A stretch of 64,000 nucleotides of DNA from Nesterenkonia xinjiangensis (GTDB lineage: Bacteria > Actinomycetota > Actinomycetes > Actinomycetales > Micrococcaceae): assembly GCF_013410745.1 (NCBI RefSeq), contig NZ_JACCFY010000001.1, positions 558,001-622,000 on the forward strand, read 5' to 3'. Numbering within the stretch: position 1 is the first letter of the stretch; every line of letters starts with the position of its first letter. A program made the position numbers and the translations under genes. Below are positions 27,909 to 36,526 of the stretch, piece by piece. A model generated the notes under the pieces. It was not told where the DNA came from and searched no databases. It worked only from the letters and a program-made list of their open reading frames with translations.

Positions 27909-29267
27909 TTACAGGTCCTCGGCGCTGATACGGTCCAGCACCAGGTCCCCGACCTCCACCGGGCCGCCGTCGGCATCGACGTCGACGGCACCGTCCAGAG
28001 CCTCCTCGGCGCGGGCCATCCGGGACTCCTCATCGGTGAGCAGGGTGAACAGAGGCTGCCCCGCCGTGACGTCGTCTCCCGGCTTGACGTGCATCCGCAC
28101 GCCGGCGCCGGCCTGGACCGCGTCCTCCTTGCGCGCTCGGCCCGCGCCCAGGCGCCAGGCAGCGATCCCGACCGCCATGGCGTCCAGGCGGGTCACCGTC
28201 CCGGAGACCCCCGCGGTGACCGTGTGCTGGTGCGCCGCCGTCGGCAGTGTGGCCTCCGGGTCTCCGCCCTGGGCGGCGATCATCCGCCGCCAGGTGTCCA
28301 TGGCCCGGCCGTCCTGCAGGGCCTGCGCCGGATCGGCGTCGGGCATCCCGGCCGCGGTCAGCATCTCCTGGGCCAGCGCCACGGTCAGCTCGACGACGTC
28401 GGCCGGCCCGCCTCCGGCGAGCACCTCCACCGACTCCTGGACCTCGATCGCGTTGCCGGCGGTCAGTCCCAGCGGCGCCTCCATGGCCGTGATCAGCGCT
28501 GTCGTGGCCACTCCGGCGTCCGTGCCCAGGGCGACCATCGTGCGGGCCAGCTCCTCGGCGTCGTCCCGGGACTTCATGAACGCCCCGGAGCCCACCTTCA
28601 CGTCCAGCACGAGCGCGTCGGTGCCCTCTGCGATCTTCTTGGACATGATCGAACTGGCGATCAGCGGGATCGCCTCCACGGTGCCGGTGACGTCGCGCAG
28701 CGCGTAGAGCTTCTTGTCCGCCGGGGCCAGGCCCGCACCGGCGGCGCAGATCACCGCGCCCACCTCATCGAGCTGGGTCAGCATCTCCTCATTGCTCAGC
28801 GCGGCCCGCCAGCCGGGGATGGACTCGAGCTTGTCCAGGGTGCCGCCGGTGTGGCCCAGCCCGCGCCCGGAGAGCTGCGGGACCGGCACCCCGAAGCAGG
28901 CCACCAGGGGAGCCAGCGGCAGGGTGATCTTGTCCCCGACCCCGCCGGTGGAGTGCTTGTCCGCCGTGCGGCGCCACGCACCCTCGGCGGTCTTCAGCGA
29001 AGAGAAGTCCATGCGTTCCCCGGACGCGATCATCGCCCGAGTCCAGTGGGAGATCTCGTCACGCCGCATCCCGCGCAGCAGGATCGCCATGGCCATGGCG
29101 GACATCTGCTCGTCGGCCACCCGTCCCGCGGTGTAGGCGGCGATCACCCAGTCGATCTCCGACTGGGAGAGCCGGCCGCCGTCGCGCTTGGTACGGATCA
29201 GGTCGACGACGTCGAAGGCCTGGGGGTCGAAGGAGTTCTTCTCGGCAGGGGTCTGCTCAGCGCTCAT
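27909..29267 (-). CDS. deoA: Thymidine phosphorylase
   Basis: The protein has 452 residues and cleaves thymidine or deoxyuridine with phosphate to the base and deoxyribose-1-phosphate. The family signature SGRGLGHTGGTLDKLES (about 130-146) and the phosphate-binding KHSTGGVGDKITLPLAPL (about 103) are intact, and the C-terminal domain is complete (TGTVTRLDAMAVGIAAWRLGAGR). It ends in TAA, a rare stop in this window. It is 54 bp downstream of cytidine deaminase on the same strand, so cytidine to uridine to base can be handled by adjacent products. The upstream region contains no terminator. Confidence 0.95.
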   Translation of the reverse strand: MSAEQTPAEKNSFDPQAFDVVDLIRTKRDGGRLSQSEIDWVIAAYTAGRVADEQMSAMAMAILLRGMRRDEISHWTRAMIASGERMDFSSLKTAEGAWRRTADKHSTGGVGDKITLPLAPLVACFGVPVPQLSGRGLGHTGGTLDKLESIPGWRAALSNEEMLTQLDEVGAVICAAGAGLAPADKKLYALRDVTGTVEAIPLIASSIMSKKIAEGTDALVLDVKVGSGAFMKSRDDAEELARTMVALGTDAGVATTALITAMEAPLGLTAGNAIEVQESVEVLAGGGPADVVELTVALAQEMLTAAGMPDADPAQALQDGRAMDTWRRMIAAQGGDPEATLPTAAHQHTVTAGVSGTVTRLDAMAVGIAAWRLGAGRARKEDAVQAGAGVRMHVKPGDDVTAGQPLFTLLTDEESRMARAEEALDGAVDVDADGGPVEVGDLVLDRISAEDL

Positions 29268-29321
29268 GGGGCGTCCTCTCGGATCGACGGTGCAGGGAAC
29301 GGAAGGTCGGCTCCGCGGCGT

Positions 29322-29834
29322 TCAGGCCTCGAGGTCTCGAGGGCCGAAGGCCTGCGGCAGCAGGTCCTGCAGGGTGGTGACACCCTCGGCGGTGCGGATG
29401 TACATGGTCTCGGCCGAGAACTCATGCAGCAGCTGACGGCACCGGCCGCACGGCGTGATGGGCTCACCGTCGCCGTTGACACACGTGAACGCCACGATGC
29501 GCCCACCACCGGTCATCTGCAGCTGACCGACCATCGTGCACTCCGCACAGAGGGTCAGCCCGTAGGAGGCGTTCTCCACATTGCAGCCGGAGACGATGCT
29601 GCCGGTCTCCAGCAGCGCCGCCGCCCCGACAGGGTACTTCGAGTACGGCACATAGGCCTTGGTCATGGCGATCCGGGCCTGGGTGTGCAGGACGTCCCAA
29701 TCCACCCCCCCGCCGCCGGGGGCGAGCCGCAGGCTGCCGGTGAAGTCGAAGTCGTCCGGCTCCGCAGGGGGTCCGCCGACAGGACCTGAGGGTCCTGGGA
29801 CGGAGCCCGAGCCGCTGGGGTGTTCAACGCTCAT
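29322..29834 (-). CDS. cdd: Cytidine deaminase
   Basis: The protein has 170 residues. It deaminates cytidine/deoxycytidine to uridine forms. Zinc site: GCNVENASYGLTLCAECTMVG (Cys plus catalytic Glu) and TPCGRCRQLLHEF (two Cys). The catalytic domain starts near residue 45 (WDVLHTQARIAMTKAYVPYS); before it is a 40-residue Pro/Gly/Asp-rich extension not needed for the fold, so the true start could be internal (no better in-frame ATG with a ribosome site was found). It is 54 bp upstream of deoA and 9 bp after the amidohydrolase stop. Confidence 0.92.
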   Translation of the reverse strand: MSVEHPSGSGSVPGPSGPVGGPPAEPDDFDFTGSLRLAPGGGGVDWDVLHTQARIAMTKAYVPYSKYPVGAAALLETGSIVSGCNVENASYGLTLCAECTMVGQLQMTGGGRIVAFTCVNGDGEPITPCGRCRQLLHEFSAETMYIRTAEGVTTLQDLLPQAFGPRDLEA

Positions 29835-29843
29835 GGGGTCATC

Positions 29844-31082
29844 CTACGGGTGGTCGGGGACGCCGTCGTGGCGGTGGTCCTGCAGCGCACGCAGCGCGGC
29901 GGCCACCATGACCTTGGTGCCGGCCGCCAGCGCGCGCTCGTCAGGGGCATAGTCGCCGCGGTGCAGGTCGAAGTCCTCCCCGCCGGGGGTGCGGGTGCCG
30001 AGGCGGAACATGGCCCCGGGCCGTTCCTGCGTCATCCAGGCGAAGTCCTCCCCGCCCATGGACTGCGGTGCCAGCTCCACCGCGTCGGCGCCGAGCATGG
30101 CCCGTCCGCACTCCTCCAGCAGCATGGTCTCAGCCTCGGCGTTGTTCACCGGAGGCACTCCGCGGATGTGCTCCAAGGCGACGTCGACTCCGAAGGGCGC
30201 CGCGCACTGGGTGATGATCTCCTCCAGCAGCTCGCCGGCCCCGCGCCAGGCCTCCGCGTCCAGCACCCGCATGGTGCCGACCAGAGTGCCCGTGGAGGGG
30301 ATGGCGTTGTGCGCGCTGCCGGCCTGGATCTGCCCCCACACCAGGGAGACCGCCGAGCGGACGTCCACCCGGCGGGAAAGCACGCTGGGGGCGGTGCTGG
30401 CGATGTGGGCGAGCGCCGAGACGACGTCCTCGGTCAGGTGCGGCCGCGAGGTGTGCCCGCCCCGTCCGGTCACCTCGATGCGCACCACGTCCGCCGCCGA
30501 GGTGATCGCGCCGATCCGGGTGCCGATGGTGCCGACGTCGATGCGCGGGTCCGAGTGCAGCGCGAAGACCCGAGGCACCGGCTCCAGCACGCCGCGGCGA
30601 ATGACCTCCAGGGCGCCGCCGGGCATGGTCTCCTCGGCCGGCTGGAAGATCACCCGCACGGAGCCGCCGAGCCCGCCCGGGTTCTCGGTGTGCAGCCGCT
30701 GCAGGCTCAGCACCAGGCCGAGCATCACCGTGGTGTGGATGTCATGCCCGCAGGCGTGGGCGACGCCGGGGTTCCGTGAGGCGTACTCCAGGTCGGTGAG
30801 CTCGGTGACCGGCAGCGCGTCGATGTCTCCCCGGAAGCCGGCCACCAGCGGCCCGGCGCCGACGTCGACGAACAGCCCGGTGGTCTCCGGCAGCATCTGC
30901 GGCTCCAGACCCGCCTCGCGCAGCCAGGCGGCGAGCCGGGTCGTGGTCTCCACCTCCTGCCAGGACAGCTCCGGGCGGCTGTGGATCTCGCGGCGCATGG
31001 CGATCAGTCGCTGCTCGAGGTCCTCGACGACGTCGGCCGCGCCACGGCGCGTCGCCCCGAAGGGCGCCTGGCTAGAGGACAT
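29844..31082 (-). CDS. M20D family amidohydrolase
   Basis: The protein has 412 residues from the ATG at 31082, which lies inside the last codons of the guanylyltransferase gene (11-nt overlap). Metal ligands of the M20 family are visible: HACGHDIHTTVML (about 108-120), FQPAEETMPGG with the catalytic Glu, and GGEDFAWM near the end; an internal dimerisation domain (EVTGRGGHTSRPHLTEDVV) is normal. Relatives hydrolyse N-acyl amino acids, hippurate or indole-acetyl amino acids; the substrate here is not evident. The gene is between manC and cdd, where it has no clear functional link and may simply be co-transcribed. Confidence 0.88.
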   Translation of the reverse strand: MSSSQAPFGATRRGAADVVEDLEQRLIAMRREIHSRPELSWQEVETTTRLAAWLREAGLEPQMLPETTGLFVDVGAGPLVAGFRGDIDALPVTELTDLEYASRNPGVAHACGHDIHTTVMLGLVLSLQRLHTENPGGLGGSVRVIFQPAEETMPGGALEVIRRGVLEPVPRVFALHSDPRIDVGTIGTRIGAITSAADVVRIEVTGRGGHTSRPHLTEDVVSALAHIASTAPSVLSRRVDVRSAVSLVWGQIQAGSAHNAIPSTGTLVGTMRVLDAEAWRGAGELLEEIITQCAAPFGVDVALEHIRGVPPVNNAEAETMLLEECGRAMLGADAVELAPQSMGGEDFAWMTQERPGAMFRLGTRTPGGEDFDLHRGDYAPDERALAAGTKVMVAAALRALQDHRHDGVPDHP

Positions 31083-32295
31083 CGGAGTCTCCCTTCTCGC
31101 GCAGCGCCTCCACGGCCTGTTTGACGGACTGAGCGTGATCTGTGGTGGTGACCAGCAGCGCATCCTCGGTGTCGACCACTACGATGCCCTCCACCCCGAT
31201 GAGCGCGACCACCCGTTGGGTGTCCGAGACGACGACCCCGCTGGACTGGTCGGAGTAGACCCGTGCCTTCTCCCCCAGCACGGTCATCTCGTCCTGCTCG
31301 TGGGCGGGGTTCAGCCGCGCGATCGCCGCGAAGTCGCCGACGTCGTCCCAGGTGAAGTCCCCGGGGATGACCGCCACATCGCCGGCGTCGGCGGCCGGCT
31401 CGGCCACCGCGTAGTCGATGGCGGTCTTCGGCAGGCCCGGCCAGACCCGCTGCATGACCTCGTCCTGGCGCTCGGTGCCCCAGGCCTCGGCGATCTCCAC
31501 CAGGCCGGCGTGCAGCTGCGGCTCGGCGGCCTGCAGGTGCTGCAGCAGCAGTCCCACCGGGGCGACGAACATCCCGGCGTTCCAGAGGTAGTCCCCGTCG
31601 GCCACATACTGCCGGGCGCGCTCCTCTCCGGGCTTCTCCACGAACTCGGCGACCTGCCGGGCGCTGGGAGCGTGAGGGACCTCCAGCCGATCGCCCCGGC
31701 GGATGTAGCCGAAGGCCGTCGACGGGTGGGTCGGCGTGATGCCGATGGTGACGATCTTGCCGCTGACCGCGGTGGCGACCGCCTCCCGCACCGCCGCCTG
31801 GAAGACGTCCACCGGAGCGATGACCTGGTCCGCGGCGAAGGACCCCATGATGATGTCAGGGCTGCGCCGGTGCAGGATGGCCGCGGCCAGGCCGATCGCC
31901 GCCGCGGAGTCCTTCGGCGATGGCTCCAGCACCAGGTCGGCGTCGTCGACCTCGGGCAGCTGGGCGCGCACGGCGTCGCGATGCTGCTCCCCGGTGACGA
32001 CGACGACCCGCTCCCCGGTCAGCGGGGCCAGCCGCTCGTAGGTGCCGCGGATCAGCGTGGTGCCCGAACCGGTGAGGTCATGCAGGAACTTCGGCGCGTT
32101 GGCGCGCGAGAGCGGCCACAGGCGCGTGCCCACGCCGCCGGCGGGGATCACGGTGTAGAAGCGTTCGAAGCTGAGGGGCTCTGCGGAGGATCCTGCCGCG
32201 GCGTCGACGTCAGCGCCGTGCGTGGCGGCGTCGGAGTCCCCGGCATGCCGGGGGCCCGCGGCCCCGGCCAGGTATGCGTCATGTGCGAAAGTCAC
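31072..32295 (-). CDS. manC: Mannose-1-phosphate guanylyltransferase
   Basis: The protein has 407 residues from a GTG start. It makes GDP-mannose from GTP and mannose-1-phosphate for glycan and lipid mannosylation. The nucleotidyltransferase loop PAGGVGTRLWPLSR (about 51-64), PKFLHDL, and the sugar-phosphate motif FVEKPG are intact. No C-terminal isomerase domain is present, as usual for actinobacterial short forms. The first 45 residues are Ala/Asp/Gly rich and may be poorly conserved, so a start further in is possible. The gene is divergent from sdhC; a TACCCT box 6 nt before the GTG suggests a leaderless mRNA. Confidence 0.92.
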   Translation of the reverse strand: MTFAHDAYLAGAAGPRHAGDSDAATHGADVDAAAGSSAEPLSFERFYTVIPAGGVGTRLWPLSRANAPKFLHDLTGSGTTLIRGTYERLAPLTGERVVVVTGEQHRDAVRAQLPEVDDADLVLEPSPKDSAAAIGLAAAILHRRSPDIIMGSFAADQVIAPVDVFQAAVREAVATAVSGKIVTIGITPTHPSTAFGYIRRGDRLEVPHAPSARQVAEFVEKPGEERARQYVADGDYLWNAGMFVAPVGLLLQHLQAAEPQLHAGLVEIAEAWGTERQDEVMQRVWPGLPKTAIDYAVAEPAADAGDVAVIPGDFTWDDVGDFAAIARLNPAHEQDEMTVLGEKARVYSDQSSGVVVSDTQRVVALIGVEGIVVVDTEDALLVTTTDHAQSVKQAVEALREKGDSDVL

Positions 32296-32629
32296 GTCAC
32301 CAGGGTAGACGCGTCAGCCGCAGAAGACCTGATCGGGTCCTGCGTACCGACCGAGGCCGTCGAGGAAAGTGGCTTTCCGCCTCCCGTTGAACCTGGCATG
32401 GATCAGGTCATGATTCCGCGGCCTCCCGGTGGAAGGTCTACGATGATCCGCGCAACATAGCGTCCAGGAATGCGCCACGGCCCGTGTCACAGGTGACGGT
32501 GGCTTACCCTGGTACGTAGATCGCACTCGCACCGGCGTCACAGATATCCGCTCCGCCAACTGCGATCAGATGCGCACCCAAGGAAGGGCGGGCGGAACGC
32601 CATGCGACGATGCAGGGAGGTTTACACAC
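32296..32629. promoter_or_regulatory. Divergent control region between manC and sdhCDAB
   Basis: This is 334 bp without a gene. On the minus strand TACCCT (32307-32302) ends 6 nt before the manC GTG, compatible with leaderless transcription. Toward sdhC there is a 12-bp inverted repeat GTCAC-AG-GTGAC (32486-32497), followed by TACCCT (32505-32510), a possible -10 box. A regulator of succinate dehydrogenase could bind the repeat, but none is identified. GGGAGG lies 11 nt before the sdhC GTG. Confidence 0.4.
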
Positions 32630-33010
32630 GTGACGCAAACCAAAGGCACCCTCTACAGGGGCCGAGAAGGCATGTGGTCCTGGGTCGGCCACAGGATCAC
32701 CGGCGTCGGCATCTTCTTCTTCCTCCTGGTCCACGTGCTCGACACCTCACTCGTGCGCGTCTCCCCGGAGGCATACGATGCCGTCATCGGTGCCTATAAG
32801 AACCCCATCATGATCGTCGGAGAGATCGGCCTCGTCGGCGCGATCGTCTTCCACGCCTTCAACGGCCTGCGGATCATCCTGGTGGACTTCTGGAAGAAGG
32901 GCACCCGCTACCACAAGCAGATGCTCTGGGGCGTGCTCGCCCTCTGGCTCGTGACCATGGTCGCCTTCAGCGTCCGTCACCTGATGCTCTTCCTGGAAGG
33001 GTGGAACTGA
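32630..33010 (+). CDS. sdhC: Succinate dehydrogenase cytochrome b556 subunit
   Basis: The protein has 126 residues from the GTG at 32630 (GGGAGG upstream); an in-frame ATG at 32570 has no such site and would add non-conserved residues. Three membrane helices are visible: WVGHRITGVGIFFFLLVHVLD with the heme- or quinone-site HRITG motif, a second around IMIVGEIGLVGAIVFHAFNGL including a likely heme-ligand His, and MLWGVLALWLVTMVAF. It anchors SdhAB and passes electrons to menaquinone. It is the first gene of sdhCDAB, with only 3 bp to sdhD. Confidence 0.93.
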   Translation: MTQTKGTLYRGREGMWSWVGHRITGVGIFFFLLVHVLDTSLVRVSPEAYDAVIGAYKNPIMIVGEIGLVGAIVFHAFNGLRIILVDFWKKGTRYHKQMLWGVLALWLVTMVAFSVRHLMLFLEGWN

Positions 33011-33013
33011 TCG

Positions 33014-33511
33014 ATGACCACCACGAACTCTGAAGCAGTCCTTCCCGCGCAGGGCATCGAGGCTCCGCGCTCGGGACGCGTGGACCCCAAGTACCTGCGG
33101 AACAAGACCTCCTCGGGGAGTTTCGAGATGGCCGCCTGGGTCTTTATGCGCCTCTCCGGCATCGCCCTGGTGGTACTGATCTTCGTGCACCTCTGGGTGA
33201 ACCTCATGGTGGGCGACGGCATCCACCAGGTCGACTTCGGCTTCGTCGCCGGCAAGTGGGCCAACCCGGTCTGGCAGTTCTGGGACCTGACGATGCTGTG
33301 GCTGGCGATGCTGCACGGCACCAACGGCATGCGCACCATCATCAACGACTACGCCGAGAAGGACTCGACGCGCCTGTGGCTGAAGTCGATCCTCTACATC
33401 GGCAGCGCCGTGATCATCATCCTGGGCACCCTGGTGATCTTCACCTTCGAGCCCTGCCTGCTGGACAGCACCACCGGCGAGCCGCTGCCGCGGGCCGTCT
33501 GCCCGAGCTGA
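33014..33511 (+). CDS. sdhD: Succinate dehydrogenase hydrophobic membrane anchor subunit
   Basis: The protein has 165 residues. A polar N-terminus of about 38 residues is followed by three membrane helices ([21 protein letters not shown]; a middle segment around [18 protein letters not shown] with the His/Gly heme-site pattern; [19 protein letters not shown]). It pairs with SdhC to bind heme b and quinone. It starts 3 bp after sdhC. The 118-bp gap to sdhA is longer than elsewhere in the operon, but no terminator is visible there. Confidence 0.92.
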   Translation: MTTTNSEAVLPAQGIEAPRSGRVDPKYLRNKTSSGSFEMAAWVFMRLSGIALVVLIFVHLWVNLMVGDGIHQVDFGFVAGKWANPVWQFWDLTMLWLAMLHGTNGMRTIINDYAEKDSTRLWLKSILYIGSAVIIILGTLVIFTFEPCLLDSTTGEPLPRAVCPS

Positions 33512-33629
33512 CCGACGTGCGCCCCTCCCCGTCGTGGCCCCCGGGCATCGCCGCCCGGGACGACGGCGGGGAGCGCGGGCCCGCCGGAGACGCTTCCACC
33601 ACTTCGACCGAAGAGAGACACCCAAGCTG

Positions 33630-35417
33630 ATGCAGGTTCACAAGTACGACGTCGTGATCGTCGGTGCGGGCGGCGCGGGCATGCGTGCCGCCATCGAATC
33701 GGGCCAGCGCGCCCACACCGCGGTGCTGACCAAGCTCTACCCCACCCGCTCCCACACCGGCGCCGCCCAGGGCGGCATGTGCGCCGCGCTGGCGAACGTC
33801 GAGGAGGACAACTGGGAGTGGCACACCTTCGACACGGTCAAGGGCGGTGACTACTTGGTCGACCAGGATGCTGCCGAGGTCATGGCCAAGGAGGCCATCG
33901 ACGCGGTCCTCGACCTGGAGAAGATGGGCCTGCCCTTCAACCGCACCCCGGAGGGCAAGATCGACCAGCGCCGCTTCGGCGGCCACACCCGCGATCACGG
34001 CAAGGCCGCAGTGCGTCGCGCCTGCTACGCCGCGGACCGCACCGGCCACATGATCCTGCAGACGCTCTACCAGAACTGCGTCAAGCACAATGTGGAGTTC
34101 CACAACGAGTACTACGTGCTCGACCTCCTCACCGTGGAGGAGGAAGCCACCCGTGAGGACGGCACCCGGTACATGCAGAAGCGCGTAGCCGGCGTCGTCT
34201 CCTATGACCTTGCCAATGGTGAGATCCACATCTTCCAGGCCAAGTCCGTGGTCTTCGCCACCGGCGGCCTGGGCAAGATCTTCAAGACCACCTCCAATGC
34301 CCACACGCTGACCGGCGACGGCATGGCCATCGCCTACCGCGCCGGCATCCCGCTGGAGGACATGGAATTCGTGCAGTTCCACCCCACCGGCCTGGCCGGG
34401 CTGGGCATCCTGCTCTCCGAGGCGGCCCGCGGCGAGGGCGGCATCCTCCGCAACTCCGAGGGTGAGCGTTTCATGGAGCGCTACGCCCCCACCATCAAGG
34501 ACCTCGCCCCGCGAGACATCGTGGCCCGATCCATGGCCAACGAGGTGCGCGAGGGCCGCGGCTGCGGCCCGAACAAGGACTACGTCCTGCTGGACCTGAC
34601 GCACCTGGAACCGGAGCACATCGATGCGAAGCTCCCGGACATCACCGAGTTCGCCCGCACCTACCTGGGCGTGGAGCCCTACACCGAGCCGGTGCCGGTG
34701 TTCCCGACCTGCCACTACGCGATGGGCGGGGTGCCGACCACGGTGACCTCGGAGGTCCTCCAGGACAACACCACCACCGTCCCCGGCCTCTACGCCGCCG
34801 GTGAGGTCGCCTGCGTCTCCGTGCACGGCTCCAACCGACTCGGCACCAACTCCCTGCTTGACATCAACGTCTTCGGCAAGCGGGCCGGAATCGCGGCCGC
34901 CGAGTACGCCTCCGGTGCGGACTTCGTGGAGCTGCCGGAGAACCCGACCGCCCGCACCGAAGAGCTGCTGGCCACCGTGCGCAACGGCAACGGCGGCGAA
35001 CGGGTGGCCGCGATCCGCGCGGAGCTCCAAGAGACCATGGACGCCAACATGCAGGTGTTTCGCTCCGAGGAGACCATCAAGGAGGCGCTCGGAGTCATCG
35101 CGAACCTGCGCGAGCGCTACAAGCAGGTGCAGATCCAGGACAAGGGCCGCCGCTTCAACCTCGACCTGCTCGAGGCCGTGGAGCTCGGCTTCCTCCTGGA
35201 CATGGCCGAAGTCATGACAGTGGCCGCACTGCACCGGCAGGAATCCCGCGGCGGCCACTACCGCGAGGACTTCCCGGACCGCGACGACGCGAACTTCATG
35301 CTGCACTCGATGCTGTACCAGGACCCCGAGGCCGAGACCGAGGGCACCCAGGGCATCCGCTTCGACACCAAGCCGGTCGTCTTCACCCGCTACGAGCCGA
35401 TGGAGCGTAAGTACTGA
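33630..35417 (+). CDS. sdhA: Succinate dehydrogenase flavoprotein subunit
   Basis: The protein has 595 residues from the ATG at 33630; the frame is open upstream but the FAD-binding N-terminus ([18 protein letters not shown]) starts here. The covalent-FAD histidine is in [11 protein letters not shown] (near residue 45). Active-site segments HPTGLAG and RGEGGILRN are visible, with the catalytic Arg region ([15 protein letters not shown]) and [15 protein letters not shown] toward the end. It oxidises succinate to fumarate. The stop TGA overlaps the sdhB ATG (TGATG), so the two subunits are coupled. Confidence 0.97.
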   Translation: MQVHKYDVVIVGAGGAGMRAAIESGQRAHTAVLTKLYPTRSHTGAAQGGMCAALANVEEDNWEWHTFDTVKGGDYLVDQDAAEVMAKEAIDAVLDLEKMGLPFNRTPEGKIDQRRFGGHTRDHGKAAVRRACYAADRTGHMILQTLYQNCVKHNVEFHNEYYVLDLLTVEEEATREDGTRYMQKRVAGVVSYDLANGEIHIFQAKSVVFATGGLGKIFKTTSNAHTLTGDGMAIAYRAGIPLEDMEFVQFHPTGLAGLGILLSEAARGEGGILRNSEGERFMERYAPTIKDLAPRDIVARSMANEVREGRGCGPNKDYVLLDLTHLEPEHIDAKLPDITEFARTYLGVEPYTEPVPVFPTCHYAMGGVPTTVTSEVLQDNTTTVPGLYAAGEVACVSVHGSNRLGTNSLLDINVFGKRAGIAAAEYASGADFVELPENPTARTEELLATVRNGNGGERVAAIRAELQETMDANMQVFRSEETIKEALGVIANLRERYKQVQIQDKGRRFNLDLLEAVELGFLLDMAEVMTVAALHRQESRGGHYREDFPDRDDANFMLHSMLYQDPEAETEGTQGIRFDTKPVVFTRYEPMERKY

Positions 35418-36208
35418 TGAGCACCCCCACCCAAGACGTCGCCGAGCCAGCCTCGAAGGTTGACCTCGCCCAGAGCACCGGCGGAGGCGGGGAGATCCCC
35501 AGCTTCGAGATCACCCTGAAGGTGCGCCGCTACGACCCGGAGTTCTCCGACGAGGCCCGCTGGGACGAGTGGACCCTGACCATGTACGGCACCGACCGCG
35601 TGCTCGACGCCCTGCACAAGGTCAAGTGGGAGCACGACGGCTCGCTGACCTTCCGCCGGTCCTGCGCCCACGGCATCTGCGGCTCCGACGCCATGCGGAT
35701 CAACGGCCGCAACCGACTGGCCTGCAAATCTCTGCTGAAGGACCTCGACACCTCCAAGCCGATCCTGGTGGAGCCGATCAAGGGCCTTCCGGTGGAGAAG
35801 GACCTGGTGGTGGACATGGAGCCCTTCTTCCAGTCCTACCGCGAGATCATGCCGTTCCTGGTCAACAACTCCCCCGCCCCGACGGCGGAGCGGCTGCAGT
35901 CCCCCGAGGACCGTGCGCGCTTCGACGACACCACCAAGTGCATCCTCTGCGCGGCCTGCACCTCCTCCTGCCCCGTGTTCTGGACCGACGGCCAGTACTT
36001 CGGCCCTGCGGCGATCGTGAATGCGCACCGCTTCATCTTCGACTCCCGCGACGACGCCGGCGACATGCGCCTGGAGGTCCTCAACGACAAGGAGGGAGTG
36101 TGGCGCTGCCGCACCACCTTCAACTGTTCGGACGCCTGTCCGCGCGGCATCGAGGTCACCAAAGCCATCCAGGAGGTCAAGACCGCCATCCTGACCCGGG
36201 CCATGTGA
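35417..36208 (+). CDS. sdhB: Succinate dehydrogenase iron-sulfur subunit
   Basis: The protein has 263 residues. The N-terminal plant-type [2Fe-2S] ferredoxin fold has its ligands in SCAHGICGSDAMRINGRNRL plus the following Cys. The C-terminal half has CILCAACTSSCP for [4Fe-4S] and CRTTFNCSDACPRGI completing the [3Fe-4S] and [4Fe-4S] sites. It carries electrons from SdhA to the membrane subunits. It starts on the last base of the sdhA stop codon. It is the last gene of sdhCDAB, followed by a rho-independent terminator. Confidence 0.97.
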   Translation: MSTPTQDVAEPASKVDLAQSTGGGGEIPSFEITLKVRRYDPEFSDEARWDEWTLTMYGTDRVLDALHKVKWEHDGSLTFRRSCAHGICGSDAMRINGRNRLACKSLLKDLDTSKPILVEPIKGLPVEKDLVVDMEPFFQSYREIMPFLVNNSPAPTAERLQSPEDRARFDDTTKCILCAACTSSCPVFWTDGQYFGPAAIVNAHRFIFDSRDDAGDMRLEVLNDKEGVWRCRTTFNCSDACPRGIEVTKAIQEVKTAILTRAM

Positions 36209-36243
36209 CCTGCTGACCCGCACACGCTGAAAAGTACGCACAG

Positions 36244-36270
36244 AGGCCCGCCGCGTGATGCGGCGGGCCT
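36244..36270 (+). terminator. Rho-independent terminator of sdhCDAB
   Basis: AGGCCCGCCGC (36244-36254), loop GTGAT, and GCGGCGGGCCT (36260-36270) form an 11-bp perfect stem followed by TTTGTG. It lies 35 bp after the sdhB stop. Confidence 0.9.
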
Positions 36271-36310
36271 TTGTGCGTCAGCAGACGGTGCGGCCAGTGC
36301 CCTTCCCCTG

Positions 36311-36380
36311 CGCAGATCGTCTCTTCGTTGCAGATCGTCTCCGGGTTCAGGGACGATCTGCAACGAAGAGACGATCTGCG
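36311..36380. repeat. 29-bp perfect inverted repeat (IR1) upstream of the AbiEi-like gene
   Basis: The arm at 36311-36339 and the arm at 36352-36380 are exact reverse complements with a 12-nt spacer. Each arm contains two copies of GATCGTC flanking TCTTCGTTGCA, so the whole element holds four GATCGTC words in mirror order. A second, related element lies at 37592-37657 on the other side of the gene. It is not a simple terminator: the sdhB terminator already lies just upstream and there is no T tract. Confidence 0.95.
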
Positions 36381-36526
36381 GCGGCGGAGAATGGGCCTGT
36401 GGAGAACGTCTGCAGGGAGCAGGCGATATGGGGCAGAGTGCTGGTCATGCTCACACGTCATCACCCGCGCATCAGTCTTCACGTCGCCGGTCCGGATGCT
36501 GATGGTGGCCACACGCCGGTGTCCGG
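36381..36526. other. Stretch between IR1 and the AbiEi-like gene
   Basis: The rest of the 318-bp gap after sdhB. It contains no complete gene. A neighbouring frame encodes text resembling an AbiEi-type N-terminal winged helix (VITRASVFTSP, then ATRRCPVEQ near 36500-36530) but is one base out of frame with the downstream gene, which could mean a frameshift in the gene's 5' end or chance. Confidence 0.35.

Noticed and set aside
36244-36380. Read IR1 as the sdhB terminator
   Set aside because: A separate short GC hairpin with a T run at 36244-36270 already fits that role.
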